Below, in pieces: positions 43,838 to 51,514 of a DNA stretch of 64,000 nt. The notes under the pieces are model-generated. The model worked only from the letters and a program-made list of their open reading frames with translations. It made no database searches and was not told the origin of the DNA. Within the stretch, counting starts at the first letter, position 1, and each line of letters starts with the position of its first letter. The stretch is from Actinomadura opuntiae (GTDB taxonomy: Bacteria; Actinomycetota; Actinomycetes; Streptosporangiales; Streptosporangiaceae): the NCBI RefSeq assembly GCF_030283205.1, contig NZ_JASNWF010000023.1:62001-126000 (forward strand), read 5' to 3'. Both the position numbers and the translations under genes were made by a program.

Positions 43838-44929
43838 GTGCACCTGTACTGGTTCCTGCCGCTGCACGGCGACGGCAGGGAGATCGCGAAACCGTCCGGG
43901 GGGCCGGCGGTGCCGGGCGTGCGCCGCGAGCCGGAGCCCGACTACCTCGCCCAGGTGGCGCTCGCCGCCGACCGGTTCGGCTTCACCGGGATGCTGACGC
44001 CGTTCGGCCTGTTCTGCGAGGACCCCTGGGTCGCGGCGGCGGCGCTGGCCGCCCGCACCCGGCGCGTCAAGTTCATGATCGCGCTGCGTCCGGGGCTGGT
44101 GTCGCCGCTGCTCGCCGCCCAGATGGCGGCCACGTTCCAGCGGGTGTCGGACGGCCGGCTGCAGCTCAACATCGTCACCGGCGGCGACGCCGACGAGCAG
44201 CGCCGCTACGGCGACGCGCTGGACCACGACCGGCGGTACGCGCGCACGGCGGAGTTCCTGGAGGTGTTCGGGCGCGCCTGGGAGGGCGAGCGGTTCGACT
44301 TCGCCGGGGAGCACTACCGGATCGAGGGCGGGCTGCTGGCCCGGCCGCATCCCGTCCGCCCGCACGTGTTCGTCGGCGGGTCGTCGGACGCGGCCCGGAC
44401 GGTGGCGGCCGAGCACGCCGACACCTACCTCGCCTGGGGCGAGCCGCCTCCCGCGCTCGGGGAGCTGCTCGGCCGGGCCCGGGAGGCGGCCGCCGCCCGC
44501 GGCCGGGAGCTGAGCTACGGCACCCGCTTCCACGTCATCAGCCGGGACACCGCGGCGGAGGCGTGGGAGACGGCCCGGCGGCTCGTCGAGGGCATGGACC
44601 CCGAGCGGATCCGGCAGGCGCAGCGCCGGTTCGCGCGCAGCGAGTCCGAGGGGCAGCGTCGCGCCCTGGCGCTGCACGGCGGGAGCGCCGCCGGCCTGGA
44701 GGTCCACCCGAACGTGTGGGCCGGGTACGGTCTGGTCAGGCCGGGCGTGGGCGCGGCGCTGGTCGGCAGCCACGAGGAGGTCGCCGAGCGGATCGAGGAG
44801 TACCACGCGCTCGGCGTCGACCATCTGATCCTTTCGGCGCAGCCTCATCTGGAGGAGGCGTACGCCTTCGGCGAGGGCGTCCTGCCGCTGCTGCGCAAGC
44901 GCGGCCTGATCGACGATCCGCCCGCCTGA
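43838..44929 (+). CDS. LLM-class flavin-dependent monooxygenase (SsuD-like)
   Basis: A 363-residue bacterial-luciferase-like protein. MHLYWFLPLHGDGREIA, then GFTGMLTPFG, LRPGLVSPLLAAQMAATF and NIVTGGDADEQRRYGD match alkanesulfonate-monooxygenase relatives that use FMNH2 and O2. GTG start with GAAAGGGGACG upstream. It needs a flavin reductase; the one at 53011-53523 is a candidate. The role may be oxidation of the core or a side chain. It converges on the TetR-type gene with a 30-bp gap. Confidence 0.85.
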   Translation: MHLYWFLPLHGDGREIAKPSGGPAVPGVRREPEPDYLAQVALAADRFGFTGMLTPFGLFCEDPWVAAAALAARTRRVKFMIALRPGLVSPLLAAQMAATFQRVSDGRLQLNIVTGGDADEQRRYGDALDHDRRYARTAEFLEVFGRAWEGERFDFAGEHYRIEGGLLARPHPVRPHVFVGGSSDAARTVAAEHADTYLAWGEPPPALGELLGRAREAAAARGRELSYGTRFHVISRDTAAEAWETARRLVEGMDPERIRQAQRRFARSESEGQRRALALHGGSAAGLEVHPNVWAGYGLVRPGVGAALVGSHEEVAERIEEYHALGVDHLILSAQPHLEEAYAFGEGVLPLLRKRGLIDDPPA

Positions 44930-44959
44930 CCGCGCCCGGTCCGGACCACCGGCCGCGCT

Positions 44960-45589
44960 TCAGCCGCCGGGCGCCGCGGGCAGCAGCGCCAGCAGCCCGG
45001 CCAGGCGGTCGGCGGGGACCAGGCCGGGCAGCAGGAACTGCCACATGTCGGCCACGCAGCGGTCGGGGTCGACGGGGCCGCCGCGCACCATCACGATCTG
45101 CTGCAGCCCGAGGAACGCGGCCACCAGCGACGGCGCGGCGGACGCCGGGTCGACCCAGGGCGCGAGGTCGCCCTGCTCGCGGGCGGCCTGCAGCAGCGTC
45201 CGCACGTTGTCGATCCGGCCGGAGAACGGCGGCGGCGCGGACGGGTCACGCAGCCGGCTCTCCAGGAGCAGCCGGATCCCGGCCCGCGCGACCACGTCGT
45301 CGCGGAACGCCCGGCCGACCCGGTGGGTGTACTCGATCAGCAGCCGCATGGCCTGCGGGAAGCGCGGGCGCAGTTCCTCGACCAGCTCGGCGTGCAGTTC
45401 CTCGCTCCGCCGGATGATCGCCAGCGCGATCGACTCCTTCGACGGGAAGTGGAAGTACAGCCCGCCCTTGCTGACGTCCTCCCGGTCGGTGATGTCCTGG
45501 AGGCGGGCCGCGCCGTACCCGTGCGCCTCGAAGGAGGCCGCGGCGGCCTCCATGATGTTCCGCCGGGTGCGCCGAGCACGTTCTTGCAT
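44960..45589 (-). CDS. TetR-family regulator, gamma-butyrolactone receptor-like
   Basis: A 209-residue TetR protein. The HTH region RTRRNIMEAAAASFEAHGYG...VSKGGLYFHFPSKESIA is that of the ArpA/ScbR autoregulator receptor group. In the ligand part I do not see the Trp that follows the PY-type motif in true receptors (here PPFSGRIDN), so it may be a pseudo-receptor that senses the product or another signal. A palindrome covering its own start codon suggests self-repression. No AfsA-type butyrolactone synthase is in the window. Confidence 0.8.
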   Translation of the reverse strand: MQERARRTRRNIMEAAAASFEAHGYGAARLQDITDREDVSKGGLYFHFPSKESIALAIIRRSEELHAELVEELRPRFPQAMRLLIEYTHRVGRAFRDDVVARAGIRLLLESRLRDPSAPPPFSGRIDNVRTLLQAAREQGDLAPWVDPASAAPSLVAAFLGLQQIVMVRGGPVDPDRCVADMWQFLLPGLVPADRLAGLLALLPAAPGG

Positions 45590-45606
45590 GGAAATACCGC
45601 TTTCCA
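45589..45606 (-). promoter_or_regulatory. 18-bp palindrome at the TetR-type start codon
   Basis: TGGAAA-N6-TTTCCA, perfect 6-bp arms, overlapping the first base of the receptor's ATG. The CGGTAT on its minus strand resembles half of a butyrolactone-receptor operator as I recall it. Candidate autoregulatory site. Confidence 0.5.
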
Positions 45607-45734
45607 GTGAAGCAAGGGAACAGTTGGCATTTGTCACTTTGTCGTGGGCGCGACGCGAATGCAACGGTCCTTCGTTCGCCGCGCCCGCCGCCGGGGTTCG
45701 CCTCCGCTTCGGCGGTCCGCCGCGCGCCCCGCGA

Positions 45735-45750
45735 GCATTTCCGGAGATGC
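45735..45750 (+). promoter_or_regulatory. 16-bp cluster regulatory element, site H (upstream of E8-like gene)
   Basis: GCATTTCCGGAGATGC, 13/13 match, 60 bp before ATG 45811 and pointing toward it. Confidence 0.7.
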
Positions 45751-45810
45751 GGCGGCCGTTTCGTCCGACTTTAACTGAATTGCGTCGCTTACGCCGTGTG
45801 AGGAGACCGC

Positions 45811-46380
45811 ATGGAAACCGAGAGGCCCGCCGGGCGCGCCGCGAGGACACTGACACTGGAGGCTTTCGCCGACACGATCGTCCCCGGGGAGAAGCGCGCT
45901 CCGGACGACCGGGCCGTGGCGGGCGCCGCCCCCGGGCCCGGCGCCGTCGCGGCCGGCGCCCTCGCCCTGCTGGAGACGCCCGCGACCGGCATCGCCGACG
46001 CCCTGGACGACTACACCGCCGCCCTCGACCGGCACGCGGCCGAGCACGCGGCCCGCCGCGGCCTGGACCTGGACGCCTCGGTCCCGCCGTTCGTCGCGCT
46101 GCCCTTCGCCGAGCGGACCGCGGTCGTCCGCGCCCTCACCGCGCCCGGCCACCCCGAGAAGGACCTGTGGGTGCTGCTCGCGCTGTTCAGCAACATGGCG
46201 TTCGACACCGCCGCGCACATGCACACCGCCGACGCGATCGCCGAGGGGCACCCGGGTCTGCTGGCGCTCGGGTTCGCGCGGCCCGACGAGGACGGGCTGT
46301 GGCGGTTCCCGCAGTTCTCCTACCGGCGCGCGCTCGCCTCCGTCCACCCGGCCACCGACGCCACCGGGAGCCTGGCATGA
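45811..46380 (+). CDS. small companion of GMC oxidase (gluconate dehydrogenase subunit 3-like; E8-like)
   Basis: A 189-residue protein. LTLEAFADTIVPGEKRAPDD at the N-terminus resembles the small subunit found beside GMC-type dehydrogenases (DTIVPG motif). It contains no Cys cluster or membrane helix. AGGAGA lies before the ATG, and the stop overlaps the GMC oxidase start (ATGA), so the two should form a complex. In nine-membered enediyne clusters the conserved gene E8 stands next to the oxidase E9; the correspondence is from memory and tentative. Confidence 0.65.
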   Translation: METERPAGRAARTLTLEAFADTIVPGEKRAPDDRAVAGAAPGPGAVAAGALALLETPATGIADALDDYTAALDRHAAEHAARRGLDLDASVPPFVALPFAERTAVVRALTAPGHPEKDLWVLLALFSNMAFDTAAHMHTADAIAEGHPGLLALGFARPDEDGLWRFPQFSYRRALASVHPATDATGSLA

Positions 46381-48032
46381 CCGCCCGCGACAGCGCCGAC
46401 ATCGTGGTGGTCGGCACCGGCTTCGGCGGCGCGATCACCGCCTACCACCTGGCCGCCGGAGGCGCGAAGGTGGTCCTGCTCGAACGCGGCCCGTGGGTGG
46501 CCAGCGACGAGTTCGACCACGACTTCCTGCTCGGCTCGTCCTACACCCGGATCTTCGACTTCGTGGTCGGCGAGGGCATGAGCGTCCTCGGCGGCAACTG
46601 CGTCGGCGGCGGCAGCGTGGTGTACTTCGCTGCGATGCCCCGCGTCCCCTCCTTCGTGTTCGAGCGCCGCGGGAGCCTCGGCCGCCGCATGTGGCCGCGG
46701 TCCATCAGCCGCGACACGCTGGAGCCGTGGTACGACCGGGTGGCCGAGGCACTGCCGGTGATCCGGCAGGACTGGAACGACGTCACCTACTCCGGCGGGC
46801 TGTTCGCCGCCGCGTGCGCGCACGCCGGCCGCACCGCCAACCCCGCGCCCGCCGCCATCGACCGCGACAAGTGCACCAACTGCAACTGGATGATGTCCGG
46901 CTGCAGGTTCGACGCCAAGCGGTCGCTGCTGCTGAACTACCTCCCCGCGGCCGTCGCGCACGGCGCGGAGATCCGTCCCCTGCACGAGGTGCAGCGGCTG
47001 TCGCGCACCCCCGACGGCTACCGGGTGCACTTCAACCTCATCGACGGCGACGACTACCGGGTGACGGCCGGGAGCGGCACCATCGACGCCAAACTCGTCG
47101 TGCTCGCGGCCGGGGCGGGCGCCACGCCGGTGATCCTGCAGCGCTCGGAGGCCGGGCTCGGCGCGCTGCCCCCGGCCGTGGGCCGGTACTTCTCCGGGAA
47201 CGGCGAGCGGCTCAACACCGCGGTCTTCGACGAGGAACGGGTCCGCGAGGTGCTCGGGCTGAGTCACGGCGGCGGCGCCTACGCCGCGTCCCAGATCGGC
47301 AAGGGCCCCTGCGTGACGAGCTGGGACCGGCTGGACGGGTCGCTTCCGGAGTTCGAACGGTTCACCCTCGAGCAGCTGTACTTCCCGCCCGGGTTCGGCA
47401 CCATCCTCGCCCAGGTCCCGGGCGCCGACGGCGGGCTGACCTGGTTCGGTCCGGAGAAGAAGGAACTGCTGCGGCGCTGGCAGTCGTGGCTGACGATCTT
47501 CACGATGAGCGAGGACGACAACGAGGGTGTTTTCGGCGCGCCCCCGCCCACCGGCAACGCCGTCCGCATCTCCCAGCAGATGCTCGGCAAGGGCCCGCTG
47601 CGGTACGAGCCGACGCCGAACACGCTGCGCGGCTGGGCCGCCGCCGACGCCGAGGTCAAGGACATCCTGGAGCGCGACGGCCTCGCCACGGTCGAGCCGT
47701 GGACCAACGACCTCGTCGGCGCCTACACCGTCCACCCGCTCGCGTCCTGCCGGATCGGGGACGACCCGGCGACTTCCGCGCTGGACGACCGGCACGAGCT
47801 GCGCGGCCATCCCGGCATCTTCGTCACCGACGGGTCGGCGGTCCCGGGCGCGCTCACCGTCAACCCGGCGTACACGATCGCGGCGCTCGCCGAACGCGCC
47901 GTCCCGGGGATCGTGCGGGCCGCCCAGGACCGCGGCGTCCCCGTCGGGTACGGCGCGCCCGCGCCCGACGGCGCGACCAGCGCGCGGCGCGCGGTGACCC
48001 CGCTCGTGCGGGACCTGGTCGGCGGCGGCTGA
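46377..48032 (+). CDS. GMC-family FAD oxidoreductase (cholesterol-oxidase-like; E9-like)
   Basis: A 551-residue GMC oxidoreductase. VVVGTGFGGAITAYHLA is the FAD-binding start, GGNCVGGGSVVY the flavin loop, KCTNCNWMMSGC a Cys-rich stretch like the larger GMC oxidases, and HPLASCRIG with TVNPAYTIAALAERA the catalytic His and Asn region. Homologues (E9) are shared among nine-membered enediyne clusters and are thought to oxidise the core. ATGA overlap with the small companion gene. Confidence 0.82.
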   Translation: MTARDSADIVVVGTGFGGAITAYHLAAGGAKVVLLERGPWVASDEFDHDFLLGSSYTRIFDFVVGEGMSVLGGNCVGGGSVVYFAAMPRVPSFVFERRGSLGRRMWPRSISRDTLEPWYDRVAEALPVIRQDWNDVTYSGGLFAAACAHAGRTANPAPAAIDRDKCTNCNWMMSGCRFDAKRSLLLNYLPAAVAHGAEIRPLHEVQRLSRTPDGYRVHFNLIDGDDYRVTAGSGTIDAKLVVLAAGAGATPVILQRSEAGLGALPPAVGRYFSGNGERLNTAVFDEERVREVLGLSHGGGAYAASQIGKGPCVTSWDRLDGSLPEFERFTLEQLYFPPGFGTILAQVPGADGGLTWFGPEKKELLRRWQSWLTIFTMSEDDNEGVFGAPPPTGNAVRISQQMLGKGPLRYEPTPNTLRGWAAADAEVKDILERDGLATVEPWTNDLVGAYTVHPLASCRIGDDPATSALDDRHELRGHPGIFVTDGSAVPGALTVNPAYTIAALAERAVPGIVRAAQDRGVPVGYGAPAPDGATSARRAVTPLVRDLVGGG

Positions 48033-48041
48033 GGGGGCGCG

Positions 48042-49103
48042 GTGACACCGGGGTTCGTGCGGCGCCCGCTGCGGCGCGCACTGGAGCAGGTCGAACACGT
48101 CACGCCCGTCCCGCCCTCGAGCGCCCGCGGCGCCGTCGCCGCGGTGTACGCGCAGGTGGAACGCGACTTCGGGATGCTCGCGCCGCCGGTGGCGCTGCAC
48201 TCGCCCGCGCCCGGCCCGCTCGCCGCGTCCTGGGTGATGCTGCGGGAGACGCTGGTCGCCGAGGGCGCGGCGGAGCGGACCGACAAGGAGGCGGTCGCCG
48301 CCGCGGTCTCGCGCGCCAACCGGTGCCCGTACTGCGTGGCGGTGCACGGCGCGACGCTGGGCGCGCTGTCGTCGCCCGCGGCCGCGGCGGCCGTCGCCGA
48401 CGGCCGGTGGGCGGCGGCCGGAGACCCCGCCCGCGGCCGGATCGCGCGCTGGGCGGCCGGCGAGGCGCCCGCGCCGCCGCTGGAGCCCGGCGCTCTCGCC
48501 GAGCTCACCGGGGTCGCCCTGACATTCCACTACCTGAACCGGATGGTGAACGTGTTCCTCGGGGACGCGCCGCTGCCGTCCCAGGTGCCGCGGGCCGCGC
48601 ACGGCCCGATGATGCGGCTGCTCGGCCGCATGGCGGGCGCGGCGGCACGGAAGGGGCCGCCGCAGGGGGCGTCCCTGCCGCTGCTGCCGGCCGCGCCGCC
48701 GCCGCCCGACCTGGCCTGGGCGGCGGACGCCCCGCCGGTCGCGGACGCGCTCGCGCGCGCCGCGGCCGCGATCGAGGCGGGCGCCGTCCCGGACGCGGTG
48801 CGGGACCTGGTGCGGTCCCGGCTGGCGGCGTGGGACGGCCGCCCGCCCGGCCTCGACCGCGGCTGGGCCGCCCGGGCCGTCGCGGACCTGGCGCCGGCCG
48901 AGCGGCCGGCCGGCCGGCTGGCGCTGCTCACCGCGCTCGCCTCCGCCCAGGTGGGACCGGCCGACATCGCGCAATTCCGCCGGGAGCGGCCCGGCGACCG
49001 GGCGCTGATCGAGGTCACCGCGTGGGCCGCGCTGGCCGCGGCGCGCCGAATGGCCCACGCAATGCGGGCCGCGTCCGGGACGTCCGGGCGTCCGCTTCTC
49101 TGA
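48042..49103 (+). CDS. AhpD/carboxymuconolactone decarboxylase-like protein (E11-like)
   Basis: A 353-residue protein. Near residue 90, ANRCPYCVAVHGATLG is the CxxC-x3-H motif of AhpD-type peroxidase/CMD proteins. A second, Cys-less copy of the fold (APAERPAGRLALLTALASAQ) lies in the C-terminal half. GTG start 9 bp after the GMC gene with GAGGGGG. A protein of this size following E9 is probably the enediyne E11 homologue; that naming is from memory. The redox partner is unknown. Confidence 0.6.
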   Translation: MTPGFVRRPLRRALEQVEHVTPVPPSSARGAVAAVYAQVERDFGMLAPPVALHSPAPGPLAASWVMLRETLVAEGAAERTDKEAVAAAVSRANRCPYCVAVHGATLGALSSPAAAAAVADGRWAAAGDPARGRIARWAAGEAPAPPLEPGALAELTGVALTFHYLNRMVNVFLGDAPLPSQVPRAAHGPMMRLLGRMAGAAARKGPPQGASLPLLPAAPPPPDLAWAADAPPVADALARAAAAIEAGAVPDAVRDLVRSRLAAWDGRPPGLDRGWAARAVADLAPAERPAGRLALLTALASAQVGPADIAQFRRERPGDRALIEVTAWAALAAARRMAHAMRAASGTSGRPLL

Positions 49104-49138
49104 GAATGCCGGAGTCCGAAGTTCACCCTTGCAAAAGA

Positions 49139-49154
49139 CCGGTTTCCCGGTTTC
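49139..49154 (+). promoter_or_regulatory. direct repeat (CCGGTTTC)x2 upstream of the StrR-type gene
   Basis: Two CCGGTTTC copies in tandem, about 104 bp before the StrR-type start. The CGGTTTCC(A) end resembles half of the palindrome at 45589-45606, so the TetR-type protein might bind here. Weak. Confidence 0.3.
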
Positions 49155-49257
49155 CATCAATGGACAGGGAGATCGTTCCACCCGGACAGCCGACCGGTCG
49201 CTCGTTGTCATGATCGCACCCCACCGCGATCATCCATGGTGAGAGGTGAGACGGCGG

Positions 49258-50277
49258 ATGGAGCACAGCATTCTCGCGGAACCCGCGGGTTCCGGGGAAC
49301 GGCGCGAGGACCAGGGGCGTGCGGGCGGCGGCGCGGGCGAACCGGCCGCCGCCGTCCATTCCGTCCCCGTCACCGCGCTGCTGTCGGCCGACTCGCCGCG
49401 GCTCGCCGGCGAGGACCGCGACCACACGCTGCGGCTGGTGGAGGCCGGCCGCGGCGTGCCGCCGATCCTCGTCCACCGCGCCACGATGCGCGTCGTCGAC
49501 GGGATGCACCGGCTGCGCGCCGCCATCCTGCGCGGCGACGAGACCATCGACGTCGTCTACTTCGACGGCGACGCCGACGAGGCGTTCGTCCGCGCGGTCG
49601 AGGAGAACGTCGCGCACGGGCTGCCGCTGTCGCGGGCCGACCGGCGCGCCGCCGCCGCCCGCATCATGGCGAGCCACCCGCGGCTGTCCGACCGCGCGAT
49701 CGCGGCGCGGACGGGGCTGTCGGCCAAGTCGGTGGCCGAGGTGCGCCGTTCGTCCGCGGCGGTTCCGCGGTCGAACGAGCGGCTCGGCGCCGACGGCCGG
49801 GTCCGGCCGCTGAACAGCGCCGAGGGCAGGCTCGCCGCGGCGCGCGCGATGACGCAGCGCCCCGACGCGCCGCTGCGGGAGATCGCGCGGGCGGCCGGGG
49901 TGTCCCTGTCGACCGCCCATGACGTGCGCAAACGGCTGTCGCGGCAGCAGAACCCGGTGCCCGAGCGGTACGCCGGGCCGCCCGCCCGGCCGCGCACCGG
50001 CGGGGCCGCGCCGGGGCGGGCCGGCGGCGCGGGACGCGCAGACCGGCAGCGCGACCACGGCGCGATCCTGCGCACGCTGATGAAGGACCCCTCGCTGCGC
50101 AACACCGACACCGGGCGGCAGCTCCTGATGCTGCTGCGGGCGCGCGTCATCGCGCCCGGCGACTGGGCCGACCTGCTGGACTCGGTGCCCCCGCACTGCC
50201 GGGAGGCCGTCGCCGAGCTGGCCCGCCACTGCGCGACCAGCTGGCACCGGCTCGCCGACGAGCTCGACCGGCGCTGA
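49258..50277 (+). CDS. StrR-family pathway activator (ParB-like N-domain)
   Basis: A 339-residue regulator of the StrR type. The ParB-like domain has VTALLSADSPRLAGEDRDHT, PPILVHRATMRVVDGMHRLR and EENVAHGLPLS; the HTH follows as DRAIAARTGLSAKSVAEVRR, and a second helix-turn-helix-like stretch REIARAAGVSLSTAHDVRKR comes later. StrR proteins activate antibiotic operons and are often under a butyrolactone receptor. I chose ATG 49258 because GAGAGGTGAG precedes it; GTG 49246 is an alternative. It is a candidate to bind the 16-bp element, although known StrR sites are widely spaced inverted repeats. Confidence 0.88.
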   Translation: MEHSILAEPAGSGERREDQGRAGGGAGEPAAAVHSVPVTALLSADSPRLAGEDRDHTLRLVEAGRGVPPILVHRATMRVVDGMHRLRAAILRGDETIDVVYFDGDADEAFVRAVEENVAHGLPLSRADRRAAAARIMASHPRLSDRAIAARTGLSAKSVAEVRRSSAAVPRSNERLGADGRVRPLNSAEGRLAAARAMTQRPDAPLREIARAAGVSLSTAHDVRKRLSRQQNPVPERYAGPPARPRTGGAAPGRAGGAGRADRQRDHGAILRTLMKDPSLRNTDTGRQLLMLLRARVIAPGDWADLLDSVPPHCREAVAELARHCATSWHRLADELDRR

Positions 50278-50637
50278 CCCCGCGCCGCCCGCACGGGACG
50301 CACCCGTCCCCGTCCCCGCCCCGCACGCGCGCCCGCGGCCCTACCGCGGCCGCCGCCGCGCCTCCCGCCGCGCCTCCCGCCGCGCTCCGCCGCCGCGCCC
50401 CCGGCCGCCCCGTGCCCGGGAATGCTCCGAGAATTTAATCGTCAACTTTATTACGGCGTTATGTTCGGAGCCTCTTCGTTGACCGCGCCACACCATTTCA
50501 ATAACGTTGGCGTTGCGATCAGATCAATGGTCACGGCGCGATGACGGCGATCCTGAAACGCCTTTTGCCCGGCATTTCTCGTCGACTTCTCGCGCCCGTA
50601 TCCCCGACCGGGTCACGGAACGGAAGGATGCCGCGTC
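50278..50637. other. 360-bp spacer upstream of the AraC-type gene
   Basis: No gene. The first half is GC-rich with small inverted repeats (CCGCGG at 50333 and 50344; ACGGG/CCCGT near 50293) that may act as a weak terminator, then a CGCCGCGCCTCC-like low-complexity run. From about 50425 to 50510 it is relatively AT-rich (GAATTTAATC, TTTATTACGGCGTTATG, TTTCAATAACG), the likeliest promoter zone for the AraC-type gene. No good copy of the 16-bp element is present. Confidence 0.5.
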
Positions 50638-51411
50638 ATGCGCAACATCTCCGAAGAGGCCGTTGAGCGAGTCATCGAGAACATGTACCTGAATCTGGGC
50701 GAGCAGCTCACCATCGACGACATGGCCCGCACCGCGTTGTTCAGCAAGTTCCATTTCTCCCGCATCTTCCGCCAGGTGACGGGGGTGTCGCCGGGCCGGT
50801 TCCTGTCCGCGCTGCGGCTGCAGGAGGCCAAGCGGCTGCTCATCTCCACCACCCTGACCGTGGCCGACATCAGCAACCGGGTCGGGTACACCAGCGTCGG
50901 CACGTTCAGCTCCCGGTTCAAGAGCAGCGTCGGCCTGGCCCCGTCCCTCTACCGGCAGAACCGCGGCGTGCGGGCGCGGATCCCCACCGACCCGCGGCGC
51001 AACGACTGGGGCACCCGGTCGGTGTCGGTCGCCGGGCACATCCTCCCGCCGGAGGACGGCACGGCCGGCACCGTGTTCGTCGGCCTGTTCCCCGAGCCGA
51101 TCCCGCAGGGCTCCCCCATCCGCTGCACCGTGCTGAACGGGCCGGGCCGCTACCGGCTCCCGCGGGTCCCGCAGGGCACCTGGTACGTCCTGGCGCACTC
51201 CCTCCCGGACGGCCACGACCCGTTGCCGGCCGACCCGTTCACCGCCGACCCCGTGCCGTGGGTGGGCAGCCACGGCCCGATCTCCATCGCCGCGGACACC
51301 CTGCCGCCCTCGGTGGACGTCCGGTTGCGCCCCATGCGGGTGATAGACCCGCCGGTGCTGCTCGCCCTCACCGACATCCGGGCGAACGCCCTCAACGCCA
51401 CCGCCGGCTGA
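50638..51411 (+). CDS. AraC-family transcriptional regulator
   Basis: A 257-residue protein. The AraC DNA-binding domain is at the N-terminus: LTIDDMARTALFSKFHFSRI (first HTH) and VADISNRVGYTSVGTFSSRF (second HTH), ending near residue 105. The remainder (VAGHILPPEDGTAGTVFVGL...) is a beta-rich effector part. This N-terminal position of the HTH is the reverse of classical AraC and is found in some actinomycete regulators. GGAACGGAAGG precedes the ATG. The constant orientation of the 16-bp element upstream of genes would suit an AraC-type activator, so this is a second candidate. Confidence 0.88.
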   Translation: MRNISEEAVERVIENMYLNLGEQLTIDDMARTALFSKFHFSRIFRQVTGVSPGRFLSALRLQEAKRLLISTTLTVADISNRVGYTSVGTFSSRFKSSVGLAPSLYRQNRGVRARIPTDPRRNDWGTRSVSVAGHILPPEDGTAGTVFVGLFPEPIPQGSPIRCTVLNGPGRYRLPRVPQGTWYVLAHSLPDGHDPLPADPFTADPVPWVGSHGPISIAADTLPPSVDVRLRPMRVIDPPVLLALTDIRANALNATAG

Positions 51412-51427
51412 CGCCCCCATGAACGGG

Positions 51428-51473
51428 TCCGGCACCGTCTCCGCCCCGGGGCTCGGGTGGAGACGGTGCCGGA
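51428..51473. terminator. bidirectional hairpin terminator
   Basis: Perfect 15-bp stem (51428-51442 with 51459-51473) closing a loop that itself contains GCCCCGGGGC. Lies between the convergent AraC-type gene and P450. Confidence 0.75.
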
Positions 51474-51514
51474 TCTCGCTCACGGCGCGCCGGACCCGGC
51501 GCCACCGGGGCCTG

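Noticed and set aside
49094..49109. GCTTCTCTGAGAATGC as a further copy of the 16-bp element before the StrR-type gene
   Set aside because: It has several mismatches and points the wrong way relative to the gene it precedes, unlike all other sites.
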